Source: Thiotrichaceae bacterium
Lineage (GTDB): Bacteria; Pseudomonadota; Gammaproteobacteria; Beggiatoales; Beggiatoaceae
Direction of reading: 5' to 3'
DNA: 64,000 nt
Assembly: GCA_026991885.1 (NCBI GenBank)
Contig: JALXAQ010000235.1
Span: 36,854 to 100,853, forward strand
A program made the translations under genes and the position numbers. The notes under the pieces are model-generated. The model did not search any database. It saw only the letters and a list, made by a program, of their open reading frames with translations, and had not been told where the DNA came from. The stretch's first letter is position 1. Every line of letters starts with the position of its first letter. This document shows, one piece after another, positions 35,786-43,814 of this stretch.

Positions 35786-36286
35786 TCAACCCCCTATTTT
35801 CACCGTCATACACCCCTGACTAATTTTATTAGGTCCACCAATCGCCTCTAAAACCGTATCTCCCTGACGGGCGGCGGGTAGATTATTGATTAAGACCGTT
35901 TTGCTACCATTAATAACCACACCAGGACCATGCGGTGGAATCGGATAGGGCGTCGTACAAATATGAATATCCGCGCCCATCGACATACTACTAATTGTAC
36001 TGCCCATACTGGCTAAGCAGGCCGCTTTTGTGGCTTCTTCAGCCGCTTTAACGGCGGGAAAGGCGGGAGTGCCTGAAGCGGCTTTTGTCGCCGCCTTAGC
36101 CACTTTAATTGCCGTATCTGAAACTTTTTTGGCGGTTTTCAACGCAGCGGCAGAGGCCGCAGGTACACCCTTCCAAGCAGGTTTATATCCAATCAAAATA
36201 TTTGGACTCGTCGGTACGCCGGTTAAAACAGGGGGTAATGGGTGACTAACCGGATCAGCCAGGCGGGCAGCGGGTTTTCCAGACAT
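35786..36286 (-). CDS. orphan PAAR-domain spike protein with Ala-rich insert
   Basis: PAAR proteins cap the VgrG spike of type VI secretion or related contractile injection machines. The ends match: MSGKPAARLADPVSHPLPPVLTG at the N-terminus, and ICTTPYPIPPHGPGVVINGS ... AARQGDTVLEAIGGPNKISQGC at the C-terminus, a Zn-type His/Cys pattern. Between them, about residues 38-95 are an Ala/Lys-rich helical insert. Start ATG 36286 has GGAGG five bases upstream; the frame extends four residues further. No vgrG, effector or immunity gene adjoins it. Confidence 0.75.
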   Translation of the reverse strand: MSGKPAARLADPVSHPLPPVLTGVPTSPNILIGYKPAWKGVPAASAAALKTAKKVSDTAIKVAKAATKAASGTPAFPAVKAAEEATKAACLASMGSTISSMSMGADIHICTTPYPIPPHGPGVVINGSKTVLINNLPAARQGDTVLEAIGGPNKISQGCMTVKIGG

Positions 36287-36355
36287 GTTAACCTCCATTT
36301 ATTATAAAATAAATAAATATATAGCAATATAATAATTAAGAAAAACATAAAAGAA

Positions 36356-36378
36356 GTCCAAGATAAATCTTGGACTCC
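36356..36378 (+). repeat. UAAA mini-hairpin, GA/TC subtype
   Basis: GTCCAAGA-TAAA-TCTTGGAC plus TCC, on the + strand although adjacent genes are on the minus strand; nine bases beyond the fba stop. Confidence 0.85.
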
Positions 36379-36387
36379 AACCGACTA

Positions 36388-37449
36388 CTAATTAACTCTT
36401 GGATCTAAATCCCCACTCGCATAACGATCAGCCATCTTCTCTAAAGAAACGGCCTGGATTTTGGAAGCCATACCAGCACAACCAAATGCTTCATAACGTG
36501 CTTTACAAATACCCATCATACCTTTAGTGGCTTCTTTCAGGAATTTGCGTGGATCAAAAACGGAAGGGTTCTCCTGTAAGAATTTACGAACCGCACCAGT
36601 GGAAGCCATACGCAAGTCAGTGTCAATGTTGACTTTATGCACACCATGTTTGATACCTTCGACGATTTCCTCAACAGGCACGCCATAAGTTTGCCCCATG
36701 TCACCACCATAATTGTTGATAATCGCCAGCCATTCTTGTGGCACAGAAGAGGAGCCGTGCATCACTAAATGGGTATCGGGAATGCGGACATGAATTTCTT
36801 TAACACGATCAATCGCCAAAATATCTCCCGTCGGCGGACGAGTAAATTTATAAGCACCATGACTGGTACCGATAGCGATAGCGAGAGCATCAACGCCCGT
36901 TTGCTTCACAAAATCAGCCGCTTGTTCTGGATCCGTTAATAATTGTTCACGCGACAACTTACCTTCAGCACCCGAGCCATCTTCTTCAGCCGCCATACCG
37001 CTTTCTAATGAGCCTAAACAACCCAATTCACCTTCAACAGATACGCCACCAGCATGTGCCATCTGAACAACTTGCTTAGTGACATCGACATTGTATTCAA
37101 AACTTGAAGGGGTTTTCATATCAGACATTAATGAGCCATCCATCATCACCGAGCTAAAGCCACTTTGTATGGAACGCAAACAGACGGCTGGCTCTGAGCC
37201 ATGATCTTGGTGCATGACAATTGGAATATGTGGATACGTTTCTACAGCCGCCGAAATCAAGTGACGTAAAAACGCTTCACCCGCATAAGCACGCGCCCCG
37301 GCAGAGCCTTGCATAATCACCGGACTATCGGTTGCATCAGCCGCTTGCATGATGGCATGGACTTGTTCCATATTGTTGACGTTAAATGCGGGCAATCCAT
37401 AACCATTTTCTGCGGCATGATCGAGCAGTTGACGCATGGAAATAAGCAT
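36388..37449 (-). CDS. fba: class II fructose-bisphosphate aldolase
   Basis: A zinc-dependent aldolase of glycolysis, gluconeogenesis and, in autotrophs, the Calvin cycle. It shows [21 protein letters not shown], the zinc-binding [12 protein letters not shown], the [10 protein letters not shown] loop, [15 protein letters not shown] (zinc Glu/His region) and [11 protein letters not shown]. The C-terminus ends [16 protein letters not shown] with a regulatory-type tail. Its 353 aa and sequence resemble the CbbA type found in autotrophic proteobacteria. It follows pgk and pyk on the same strand. Confidence 0.95.
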   Translation of the reverse strand: MLISMRQLLDHAAENGYGLPAFNVNNMEQVHAIMQAADATDSPVIMQGSAGARAYAGEAFLRHLISAAVETYPHIPIVMHQDHGSEPAVCLRSIQSGFSSVMMDGSLMSDMKTPSSFEYNVDVTKQVVQMAHAGGVSVEGELGCLGSLESGMAAEEDGSGAEGKLSREQLLTDPEQAADFVKQTGVDALAIAIGTSHGAYKFTRPPTGDILAIDRVKEIHVRIPDTHLVMHGSSSVPQEWLAIINNYGGDMGQTYGVPVEEIVEGIKHGVHKVNIDTDLRMASTGAVRKFLQENPSVFDPRKFLKEATKGMMGICKARYEAFGCAGMASKIQAVSLEKMADRYASGDLDPRVN

Positions 37450-37504
37450 AAAATTCTCCTAAATATATATATATAAATAAATAAAGTGAAAAATTAAACA
37501 TCTT

Positions 37505-37525
37505 GTCCAAAATTTATTTTGGACC
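37505..37525 (-). repeat. UAAA mini-hairpin, AA/TT subtype
   Basis: Read on the minus strand: GTCCAAAA-TAAA-TTTTGGAC, the same loop with a different upper stem. The TCC tail is absent. It lies between fba and pyk. Confidence 0.65.
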
Positions 37526-37527
37526 TT

Positions 37528-37591
37528 TAATAGAGTTGTCCGTCAATAAAAAATCAAAATCAAAACTTTTTATTTACGGACAAGTCTAATC
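37528..37591. repeat. inverted repeat TTGTCCGTCAATAAAAA at the end of pyk
   Basis: Arms TAATAGAGTTGTCCGTCAAT and ATTTACGGACAAGTCTAATC (each with an A/T run towards the centre) form a hairpin with a short A-rich loop. The pyk stop codon (TAG, 37586-37588) is inside the right arm. The left arm equals 29521-29545 in reverse. Confidence 0.75.
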
Positions 37592-39034
37592 TTGAGACGG
37601 CTTCGGTTCACTGTCAACGCAAACGATTTTCATTAAATTCGTTTCGCCTGAAATACCTTTGACACCCTTAGTAATAATGACTAAATCGCCTTTACTGATA
37701 GCCGCACGCTTTAACAATTTGTTAATCATAACTTGGTTAGCTTGCAAGGTATCAATCTTAGAAAATTCATCAAATTCAATAGGATAAACACCCCTAAATA
37801 AAGTCACTTTACTGCGGGTACTGGCATGACGCGATAAGGCAAAAATGGGTATGCCTGAATTAATGCGCGACATCCACAATGGCGTTGAACCAGATTCCGT
37901 CAGCGCCACAATTGCGCTAATGTTTAAATGATTAGCCGTGTACATACTTGCCATCGCAATCGCTTCATCAATGCGCTCAAATTGATGTTCTAGGCGATGA
38001 CGCGATTTCTGTACCATAGGATCTTTTTCTGCTTCGCAACACACTCTATTCATTGCAATCACAGCTTTATCGGGATATTCACCCGCCGCCGTTTCCCCTG
38101 ACAGCATCACCGCGTCGGTGCCATCAAAAACTGCATTAGCGACATCAGATACTTCGGCACGAGTCGGAATCGGATTTTCCATCATGGATTCCATCATTTG
38201 CGTTGCCGTAATGACCACTGTATTTAACTCACGCGCCTTTTTAATCAATCGCTTTTGGGCGAGTGGCAGATTGGCATCACCAATTTCTACCCCTAAATCG
38301 CCGCGTGCGACCATGATGGCATCAGACGCTTTGATAATTTCTTCATAATTAGCAAGTGCTTCAGCGCGTTCAATTTTAGCAATAATCCCAGCTTTACCGC
38401 CAGCGGCTTGTAATAATTCACGCGCGTCGTGAATATCCTCAGCACTGCGGGGAAAGGAGACGGCTAAATAGTCCACTTGCATAGCAGCAGCGGTGGCAAT
38501 ATCTGCGCGATCTTTATCAGTTAAGGCATCGGCTGATAGCCCACCGCCTTCACGATTAATCCCTTTGTGGTTAGACAGTTTACCACCAACGATCACTTTA
38601 CAATTGATTTGGCTATCAAGAACCTGTTCAACTTTTAAAACAATGCGTCCATCATCCAAAAGTAAAGTGTCAGCACTTTGCACATCCTTGGGCAATTGTT
38701 TATAAGTGATACCAACACGTTGTTGATTACCAGCATCACTCGGACAAGTGGCATCAAGGATAAATTGATCACCTTCATTTAAGATGATTTTACCTTGACT
38801 AAACCCTTCAATACGAATTTTAGGGCCTTGTAAATCCACAATCGCCCCAATCGGGCGCCCATAAGCATTAGCGCACTTACGCGCCTCATCTAAGCGTCGC
38901 TGATGAATTTTAGGGGTTTCATGGGAAAAATTCAGGCGCACAACATCAACACCAGCTTGGATAATTTTATCCAACATTTTGGGATCATCAGTAGATGGTC
39001 CTAATGTGGCGATGATTTTAGTTCTTCTTAGCAT
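37586..39034 (-). CDS. pyk: pyruvate kinase
   Basis: Converts phosphoenolpyruvate and ADP to pyruvate and ATP. Family signatures are MLRRTKIIATLGPSTDD, VRLNFSHETP, the IIAKIERAEALANYEEI catalytic-lysine motif, MVARGDLGVEIG, and TQMMESMMENPIPTRAEVSDVANAVFDGTDAVMLSGETA. ATG 39034 is chosen because the conserved protein begins there with AAGGGA ten bases upstream, and it lies ten bases after the pgk stop. The longer frame would overlap pgk. The stop is supplied by a repeat arm. Confidence 0.96.
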   Translation of the reverse strand: MLRRTKIIATLGPSTDDPKMLDKIIQAGVDVVRLNFSHETPKIHQRRLDEARKCANAYGRPIGAIVDLQGPKIRIEGFSQGKIILNEGDQFILDATCPSDAGNQQRVGITYKQLPKDVQSADTLLLDDGRIVLKVEQVLDSQINCKVIVGGKLSNHKGINREGGGLSADALTDKDRADIATAAAMQVDYLAVSFPRSAEDIHDARELLQAAGGKAGIIAKIERAEALANYEEIIKASDAIMVARGDLGVEIGDANLPLAQKRLIKKARELNTVVITATQMMESMMENPIPTRAEVSDVANAVFDGTDAVMLSGETAAGEYPDKAVIAMNRVCCEAEKDPMVQKSRHRLEHQFERIDEAIAMASMYTANHLNISAIVALTESGSTPLWMSRINSGIPIFALSRHASTRSKVTLFRGVYPIEFDEFSKIDTLQANQVMINKLLKRAAISKGDLVIITKGVKGISGETNLMKIVCVDSEPKPSQD

Positions 39035-39044
39035 CTGGCTTCCC

Positions 39045-40232
39045 TTAAGATTGCCCACGCTCCTCGAGAATAGCAACAGCTGGCAATTTTTTGCCTTCTA
39101 AAAATTCTAAAAACGCGCCACCACCGGTTGATATATATGACACTTTATCTGTTACCGCATATTTATCCACAGCCGCTAAGGTATCTCCCCCGCCAGCAAT
39201 GGAAAATGCGCTACTTTCAGCAATCGCCTCTGCCATCGCCTTGGTACCTGCTCCAAATTGGTCATGTTCAAACACACCCACCGGACCATTCCAAACAATA
39301 GTGCCTGCCGTTTTGAGGATTTCTGCAAACTGAGCCGAGGTTTGGGGGCCTACATCGAAAATCATTTCATTATCAGTCACTTCATTAACGGCTTTAAGCG
39401 TAGCGGGGGCATCCGCTTGCTCAAAGGGACTGGTAGAACTGACCACAACATCAGTCGGTACGGGAATATCGCCGCCCCGTGACTGTGCGGCTGCGGTGAG
39501 TTTTTTAGCTTCATCTATTAAATCTTTTTCATACAAGGACTTGCCCACATTGTGACCCGCCGCTGCAATAAAGGTATTGGCAATCCCTCCCCCAACAATG
39601 AGTTGATCAACCACTTTAGAGAGAGATTCAAGCACCGTCAGCTTGGTAGAGACTTTAGCACCGCCGACAATGGCAACCATCGGGCGGGCGGGATTATCTA
39701 AGGCTTTGCCCAGTGCCTCTAACTCTCCTGCTAACAAGGGTCCAGCACATGCAACGGGCGCGTATTTGGCAACGCCATGTGTAGAGGCTTGTGCGCGGTG
39801 TGCGGTGCCAAAGGCATCCATCACGTAAATATCACACAAGGCGGCCATTTTTTTGGACAATTCATCATCATTCTTTTTTTCGCCCTTATTAAAGCGGACG
39901 TTTTCACAAAGTACGACTTCACCAGCAGCTACATCTAGCCCATCTAACCAATTTTTGACCAATTTGACGGGTTTACCCAGCAATTTTTCCAAATGCTCGG
40001 CAACGGGTGCCATAGAGGCTTTGGTCTCAAATTCGCCTTCTTTTGGGCGGCCTAAGTGAGACATCAACATGACTTTAGCACCCGCATCGAGGGCTAATTT
40101 GATGGTCGGTAATGAGGCTTTAATCCGAAGATCGCTGGCCACTTTGCCATCCTTGAGCGGTACATTCAAGTCCTCACGAATGAGAACCCGTTTTGCCGCG
40201 AGGTCTAAATCGGTCATTTTGATAATGGGCAT
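39045..40232 (-). CDS. pgk: phosphoglycerate kinase
   Basis: Interconverts 1,3-bisphosphoglycerate and 3-phosphoglycerate with ATP formation. Visible motifs are [50 protein letters not shown], the hinge [13 protein letters not shown] and the ATP-binding [16 protein letters not shown]. Its 395 aa match bacterial enzymes. It forms an operon pgk - pyk - fba, the usual order in many gammaproteobacteria, with rpmG just upstream. Confidence 0.97.
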   Translation of the reverse strand: MPIIKMTDLDLAAKRVLIREDLNVPLKDGKVASDLRIKASLPTIKLALDAGAKVMLMSHLGRPKEGEFETKASMAPVAEHLEKLLGKPVKLVKNWLDGLDVAAGEVVLCENVRFNKGEKKNDDELSKKMAALCDIYVMDAFGTAHRAQASTHGVAKYAPVACAGPLLAGELEALGKALDNPARPMVAIVGGAKVSTKLTVLESLSKVVDQLIVGGGIANTFIAAAGHNVGKSLYEKDLIDEAKKLTAAAQSRGGDIPVPTDVVVSSTSPFEQADAPATLKAVNEVTDNEMIFDVGPQTSAQFAEILKTAGTIVWNGPVGVFEHDQFGAGTKAMAEAIAESSAFSIAGGGDTLAAVDKYAVTDKVSYISTGGGAFLEFLEGKKLPAVAILEERGQS

Positions 40233-40243
40233 ATCAATTCTCC

Positions 40244-40399
40244 TTATTTGATTTTGGCTTCTTTGTATTCGACATGTTTGCGTACCACAGGGTCGTATTT
40301 TTTTAAGACGAGTTTATCGGGCGTACTGCGCTTATTTTTGGTTGTCGTATAAAAGTGGCCTGTTTTTGCTGATGAGACTAATTTAATTTTGTCACGCAT
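40244..40399 (-). CDS. rpmG: 50S ribosomal protein L33
   Basis: A 51-residue ribosomal protein: [19 protein letters not shown], then [20 protein letters not shown] 40399 has AGGAG eight bases upstream and matches the family start; the longer frame (40432) does not. It is of the Cys-free (C-minus, zinc-independent) type. It is 11 bases before pgk. The usual partner rpmB (L28) is not upstream; repeats lie there instead. Confidence 0.95.
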   Translation of the reverse strand: MRDKIKLVSSAKTGHFYTTTKNKRSTPDKLVLKKYDPVVRKHVEYKEAKIK

Positions 40400-40423
40400 A
40401 AGTATACTCCTTGCAATGGTATT

Positions 40424-40446
40424 GGAGTCCAAACTTTAGTTTGGAC
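40424..40446 (-). repeat. UAAA mini-hairpin, AC/GT subtype
   Basis: Read on the minus strand: GTCCAAAC-TAAA-GTTTGGAC followed by TCC. It is a third stem variant of the family, upstream of rpmG. Confidence 0.8.
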
Positions 40447-40487
40447 GTGTTGTAGGATAGCAAATCCTAATCCATTTTTAAAGAGAC

Positions 40488-40512
40488 GTCCAAGATAAAT
40501 CTGGCCGACTCC
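40488..40512 (+). repeat. degenerate UAAA mini-hairpin
   Basis: GTCCAAGA-TAAA-TCTGGCCGAC then TCC: the right arm has a two-base insertion and a change that weaken the stem. It lies two bases beyond the AlbA-like gene's stop. Confidence 0.7.
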
Positions 40513-40514
40513 TA

Positions 40515-41756
40515 TCAGGTATTTGGATGCGCTGGTAGGATAACTGTAAAATAGGTACGTTCTTCATCAAATTCATAACGTGGTGGTGGGGAGCCATTGT
40601 CTATCATGGCTCGAAAGACTTTGCGTATTCCGCGTGCTTCTGCCAATTTTAATTCTTTTAGCATTTCACCAATACGACGATTTCTGGCAGGTACGCTTGG
40701 CACTTTTTGCTGTTCAAAATGTATTTTTTTCAAGCCGGGTAGTGGTCCGGGATAACTTGTGACTTCAATACGATCAGGATAAATATAAACTTTGGTCGGT
40801 TCTGGTGTGCCTTCATAGCTACGATGATAGACTGCATTAACAATGGTTTCCTTTAGGGCAGGTAAGGGAAAACTGACCCATCTGCTGGCTTCATAACGAT
40901 CATCATGTTTTTGAATATATGTGGTCGAAAAATGTTCTAAGTGGTTCACGCAATCTTTAATCTGTTTGGGCAGTGGTCCTCGAAAAGTCCATTCTTGCAA
41001 GACATTACCACTTTCATCTGGAAAATGCACCACTTCTATGCGTGCGCCTCGAAATGCTCTTTCTGGCTCATCCATAAAAAATAATAAGGCGATATTTTTA
41101 GGGACTTCGTGACCATTGGCTTTTAGTGTTAACCATAACTGACGATAGATTTTATAATCATCTTTTTCCTCGATAAGGCTACTTCCCACGTCATATAAAA
41201 ATTCATGTACTAAAGTCGATCTTAAGTCGTTAAGTGTAAATTGGCTGGCTCGACGGTCATCAAAAGGGATTTTGGCACACATATTTAGTAAATCGGTGAG
41301 CAATTGACCTTTGGCTTCTATGGTCTCTGAACCGTCGCGTATATAGTAGGCTCGTTGCTTGTTCTTTCCACTCGGCGCTTGATGAGGACGTGCGTCGCTG
41401 CCGGGCACCCAAACAACTAATATATGTTTACCATCAACCACTTCAGGGGATAGTCTCAGCGACACGTTTGGTTCTAATTTTTTTCCATTACCCCTTATCC
41501 ATTTTTGGGCGATATTAAGCGTTTTAGGGGTTAGTCCTAAAGGGGGTAAAGCAGCGATACCGTCATGCTCGCTTACTCCAATAATAATATAACCACCATT
41601 GACATTATAGAAGTCATTAGCAAAAGCACAAATCGTTTTTAGCACTTGCAATCCGGTGGTTTTTTCGTCCCAAGATTGTTTTAATTCAACCCGTGCTGAT
41701 TCAACGCCGTGAAAATGGAGCAAGTCGTTAATATTGATTGGTAGGCTGGATGTCAT
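40515..41756 (-). CDS. AlbA_2/Schlafen-like ATP-binding regulator
   Basis: N-terminal residues about 10-130 form an AlbA_2 (divergent AAA-4, Schlafen-like) domain: ESARVELKQSWDEKTTGLQVLKTICAFAND, GGYIIIGVSE and the later RAYYIRDGSET. The C-terminal half contains PALKETIVNAVYHRSYEG and YIYPDRIEVTSYPGPLPG, the HATPase_c_4 signature. These proteins are often annotated as transcriptional regulators and appear in defence contexts. ATG 41756 has AAAGG seven bases upstream and avoids overlap; a TTG at 41777 is the longer alternative. The AIPR gene ends ten bases before it, indicating one operon. Confidence 0.78.
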   Translation of the reverse strand: MTSSLPININDLLHFHGVESARVELKQSWDEKTTGLQVLKTICAFANDFYNVNGGYIIIGVSEHDGIAALPPLGLTPKTLNIAQKWIRGNGKKLEPNVSLRLSPEVVDGKHILVVWVPGSDARPHQAPSGKNKQRAYYIRDGSETIEAKGQLLTDLLNMCAKIPFDDRRASQFTLNDLRSTLVHEFLYDVGSSLIEEKDDYKIYRQLWLTLKANGHEVPKNIALLFFMDEPERAFRGARIEVVHFPDESGNVLQEWTFRGPLPKQIKDCVNHLEHFSTTYIQKHDDRYEASRWVSFPLPALKETIVNAVYHRSYEGTPEPTKVYIYPDRIEVTSYPGPLPGLKKIHFEQQKVPSVPARNRRIGEMLKELKLAEARGIRKVFRAMIDNGSPPPRYEFDEERTYFTVILPAHPNT

Positions 41757-41766
41757 TTTTTTACCT

Positions 41767-43437
41767 TTAGCCTTCAAGTTGCTGAAGTTTCTCTATTAAA
41801 TCACCGCGTCGGAAAGTGGCGGAAAGTTGTTGTAGTGAGATTTCATGCTTTCCGTAAAGCTTGTCAAGTGCCTTCTGAATATCCTGTAATGAATCATTGA
41901 AATATTTTTCCCTGTTCTGTTCAATGAGCTGCTCGGCCTCTTGAAAACGGTGGTGGCTCATTTGTTCCACAGAGAGTGCCATGTCACGCAGGAGCCTTTG
42001 TCCCATTTGCATCGCAATAAAGCATGAAGCGTAGCGGACAAATTCTGGGTCACTCGGCTCAGGTCGTTTGCGTCGGTTTTCAGCGAGCCGGTATAAACGC
42101 ACCGCAATCACGATATGGGTGCCAGTTAGCTGCTTTGTAAAAATGACATCATACAATTTGCCAAAATGTTCACGGGCAAAAAACTTGGCTTGATGGGGCC
42201 TTTTCCGCCACACTGCCAATACGGCCTGGGCTGCCGTACTCGAAGTAATGTCCGTGGGCCTAGTACCGCTGTCGGTACGTTTTCGGCGATAGTTAAAACC
42301 CAATTGTTCAAGGTCCATTTCCAGGCGTTGCTGGCACTCGTCATTAGCACGCAGATCGCGCAAGTATACCGGGTTTTGACTGTTAGTCGCATAAGTAATC
42401 CGTCTGACGAAATCCTCATTCTCACGGGGTAATTGATAAAGCCTCAGTAAAACATACGCATTGTGCTGGGATAAATTCGAGGCTTGCAAGGTTTTAAAAA
42501 TCGTCAGGCAAGTCTGGCCACCGTTGATAATTTGCAGATTCTCAACACGTACCTGATAATCGCCATTTTGCAGCGCGTTATAGGAAAAAGTATCGCAGAT
42601 CAGGGTAATACCGTTATTGTAAAAATAAAAATCATTTATCTCGTTGCTCCGTAAAGTGTTGCGAATGCCCTCGTTGACGCGATTGCCGTGCAACCCCAAG
42701 TAACGGCGGATATTACGTTCCAGCAAACGTTCCCCGTGCCGTTCGATCAAGGCCTCAATTTCAGTCGCTGAAATCCGCCCCACCAGCACCCGACTAAAAT
42801 TCATATCTTCGACCAAAGCTTTACCGCTGAGTTGCAAAGTATCCTTAACTGGCTTTCCTGCTTGCAGAATTTTCACTAGGCGTTCGTGATTGACGTGTTC
42901 CCATATCACCTGATTGCCGAATCCCGCCTGTTCAATGATGTCCTGAGCCGCCTTTTTCCATTCCAATCCATTATTACAGGCCAGTGCTCGTACCTGAGGA
43001 ATATACCCGTCACGAATCAGACTACGGGCTTCCTCAACTTTGACACGTAGACGGGCATTGATATGTTGCAGTTCGGCACCAGGATCAAATAAGTGCCTAA
43101 TCGCATTGATCAATGCTGTCACGCCTGTTTCTGGAAAATTTGCATTGCCTTCCACATTATTTTTATACTTTCCTTGGAATAAACTGACTGTGAATTCGCC
43201 GTCATATTCTTCGGAAATGTGCATAGCATCTACGCCGAAATCTCCGCTACCTTCTGTCAAACAATCAAAAGCTTCGCTCTCTTCCAAATCGAGTATCGTT
43301 TTGACGCAAATATACACAAACGCTAAGGATTTAAGCCGGCCCGCATCCGTAATGCCCAGTTCTTCAAGGGCCTGTTGCCGAATAGCATCAATTACTGAAG
43401 TTAGGCGTTGATCAATAATAGAAGCATTGATATTCAT
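41767..43437 (-). CDS. AIPR-family (abortive infection phage resistance) protein
   Basis: A 556-residue protein matching the AIPR family known from abortive-infection phage resistance. The family core is visible: the N-terminal EGSGDFGVDAMHISEEYDGEF region (restriction-like fold with ...LFQGKYK), RNIRRYLGLHGNRVNEGIRNTL, NEINDFYFYNNGITLICD, the IINGGQTCLTIF motif and the YATNSQNPVYLRDLRAND segment. The FGVDAM / SLFQGKYK pair resembles a D...QxK nuclease core. The upstream 377 bases hold AT-rich promoter-like sequence and a MITE. With the following AlbA-like gene it forms a two-gene candidate defence module. Confidence 0.8.
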   Translation of the reverse strand: MNINASIIDQRLTSVIDAIRQQALEELGITDAGRLKSLAFVYICVKTILDLEESEAFDCLTEGSGDFGVDAMHISEEYDGEFTVSLFQGKYKNNVEGNANFPETGVTALINAIRHLFDPGAELQHINARLRVKVEEARSLIRDGYIPQVRALACNNGLEWKKAAQDIIEQAGFGNQVIWEHVNHERLVKILQAGKPVKDTLQLSGKALVEDMNFSRVLVGRISATEIEALIERHGERLLERNIRRYLGLHGNRVNEGIRNTLRSNEINDFYFYNNGITLICDTFSYNALQNGDYQVRVENLQIINGGQTCLTIFKTLQASNLSQHNAYVLLRLYQLPRENEDFVRRITYATNSQNPVYLRDLRANDECQQRLEMDLEQLGFNYRRKRTDSGTRPTDITSSTAAQAVLAVWRKRPHQAKFFAREHFGKLYDVIFTKQLTGTHIVIAVRLYRLAENRRKRPEPSDPEFVRYASCFIAMQMGQRLLRDMALSVEQMSHHRFQEAEQLIEQNREKYFNDSLQDIQKALDKLYGKHEISLQQLSATFRRGDLIEKLQQLEG

Positions 43438-43610
43438 ATTTTTAGAATTGCGCTAATTTACCGGTTGGTTTAAATTATGTTCAATATTTACATAATTTAT
43501 TATATTATATTATTATTAATTATGAATGTCAAGAAAGTGTTTTTTTCCTCTATAAAGGAGTTATAATCTGTGAACCTATCTAAATTTATCAATCAAAATG
43601 GCATTGACTT

Positions 43611-43791
43611 TAGGACTTACGCATTGAAAAACTATTTTTTTTATTTTCTCCTTGGAGTCCAAAGCTTTAGCTTTGGTACTGGCTTAGTCTAGCCAAAGCT
43701 AAAGCTTTGGACTCCAAGTCATTTTAAAATCTTAACAGTTTGTTTTTATTAAAAAACATATAAAACAGTCTCTGTCAATGCGTAAGTCCTA
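43611..43791. mobile_element. 181-bp MITE-like element
   Basis: Terminal inverted repeats TAGGACTTACGCATTGA (43611-43627) and TCAATGCGTAAGTCCTA (43775-43791) are perfect over 17 bases and are flanked by the direct repeat GACTT on both sides, consistent with a 5-bp target duplication. There is no coding sequence. A 26-bp inverted pair of mini-hairpins (43651-43676 and 43693-43718) is nested inside. The rest of the 43438-43814 gap is AT-rich upstream sequence for AIPR and the caspase gene. Confidence 0.75.
43651..43718. repeat. inverted pair of AGC/GCT mini-hairpins
   Basis: Two copies of the GTCCAAAGC-TAAA-GCTTTGGAC hairpin face each other (26-bp perfect arms, 16-base spacer), giving a long composite hairpin inside the MITE-like element. 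The outer end of the left copy is GTACC-like on one side (…TTTGGTAC), slightly altered. Confidence 0.8.
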
Positions 43792-43814
43792 GACTTATAA
43801 AAAAGGACAATAAA

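Noticed and set aside
43651..43718. Possible CRISPR-like pair of repeats
   Set aside because: Only two copies in inverted orientation with a 16-base spacer and no cas genes; it is a palindromic repeat pair.
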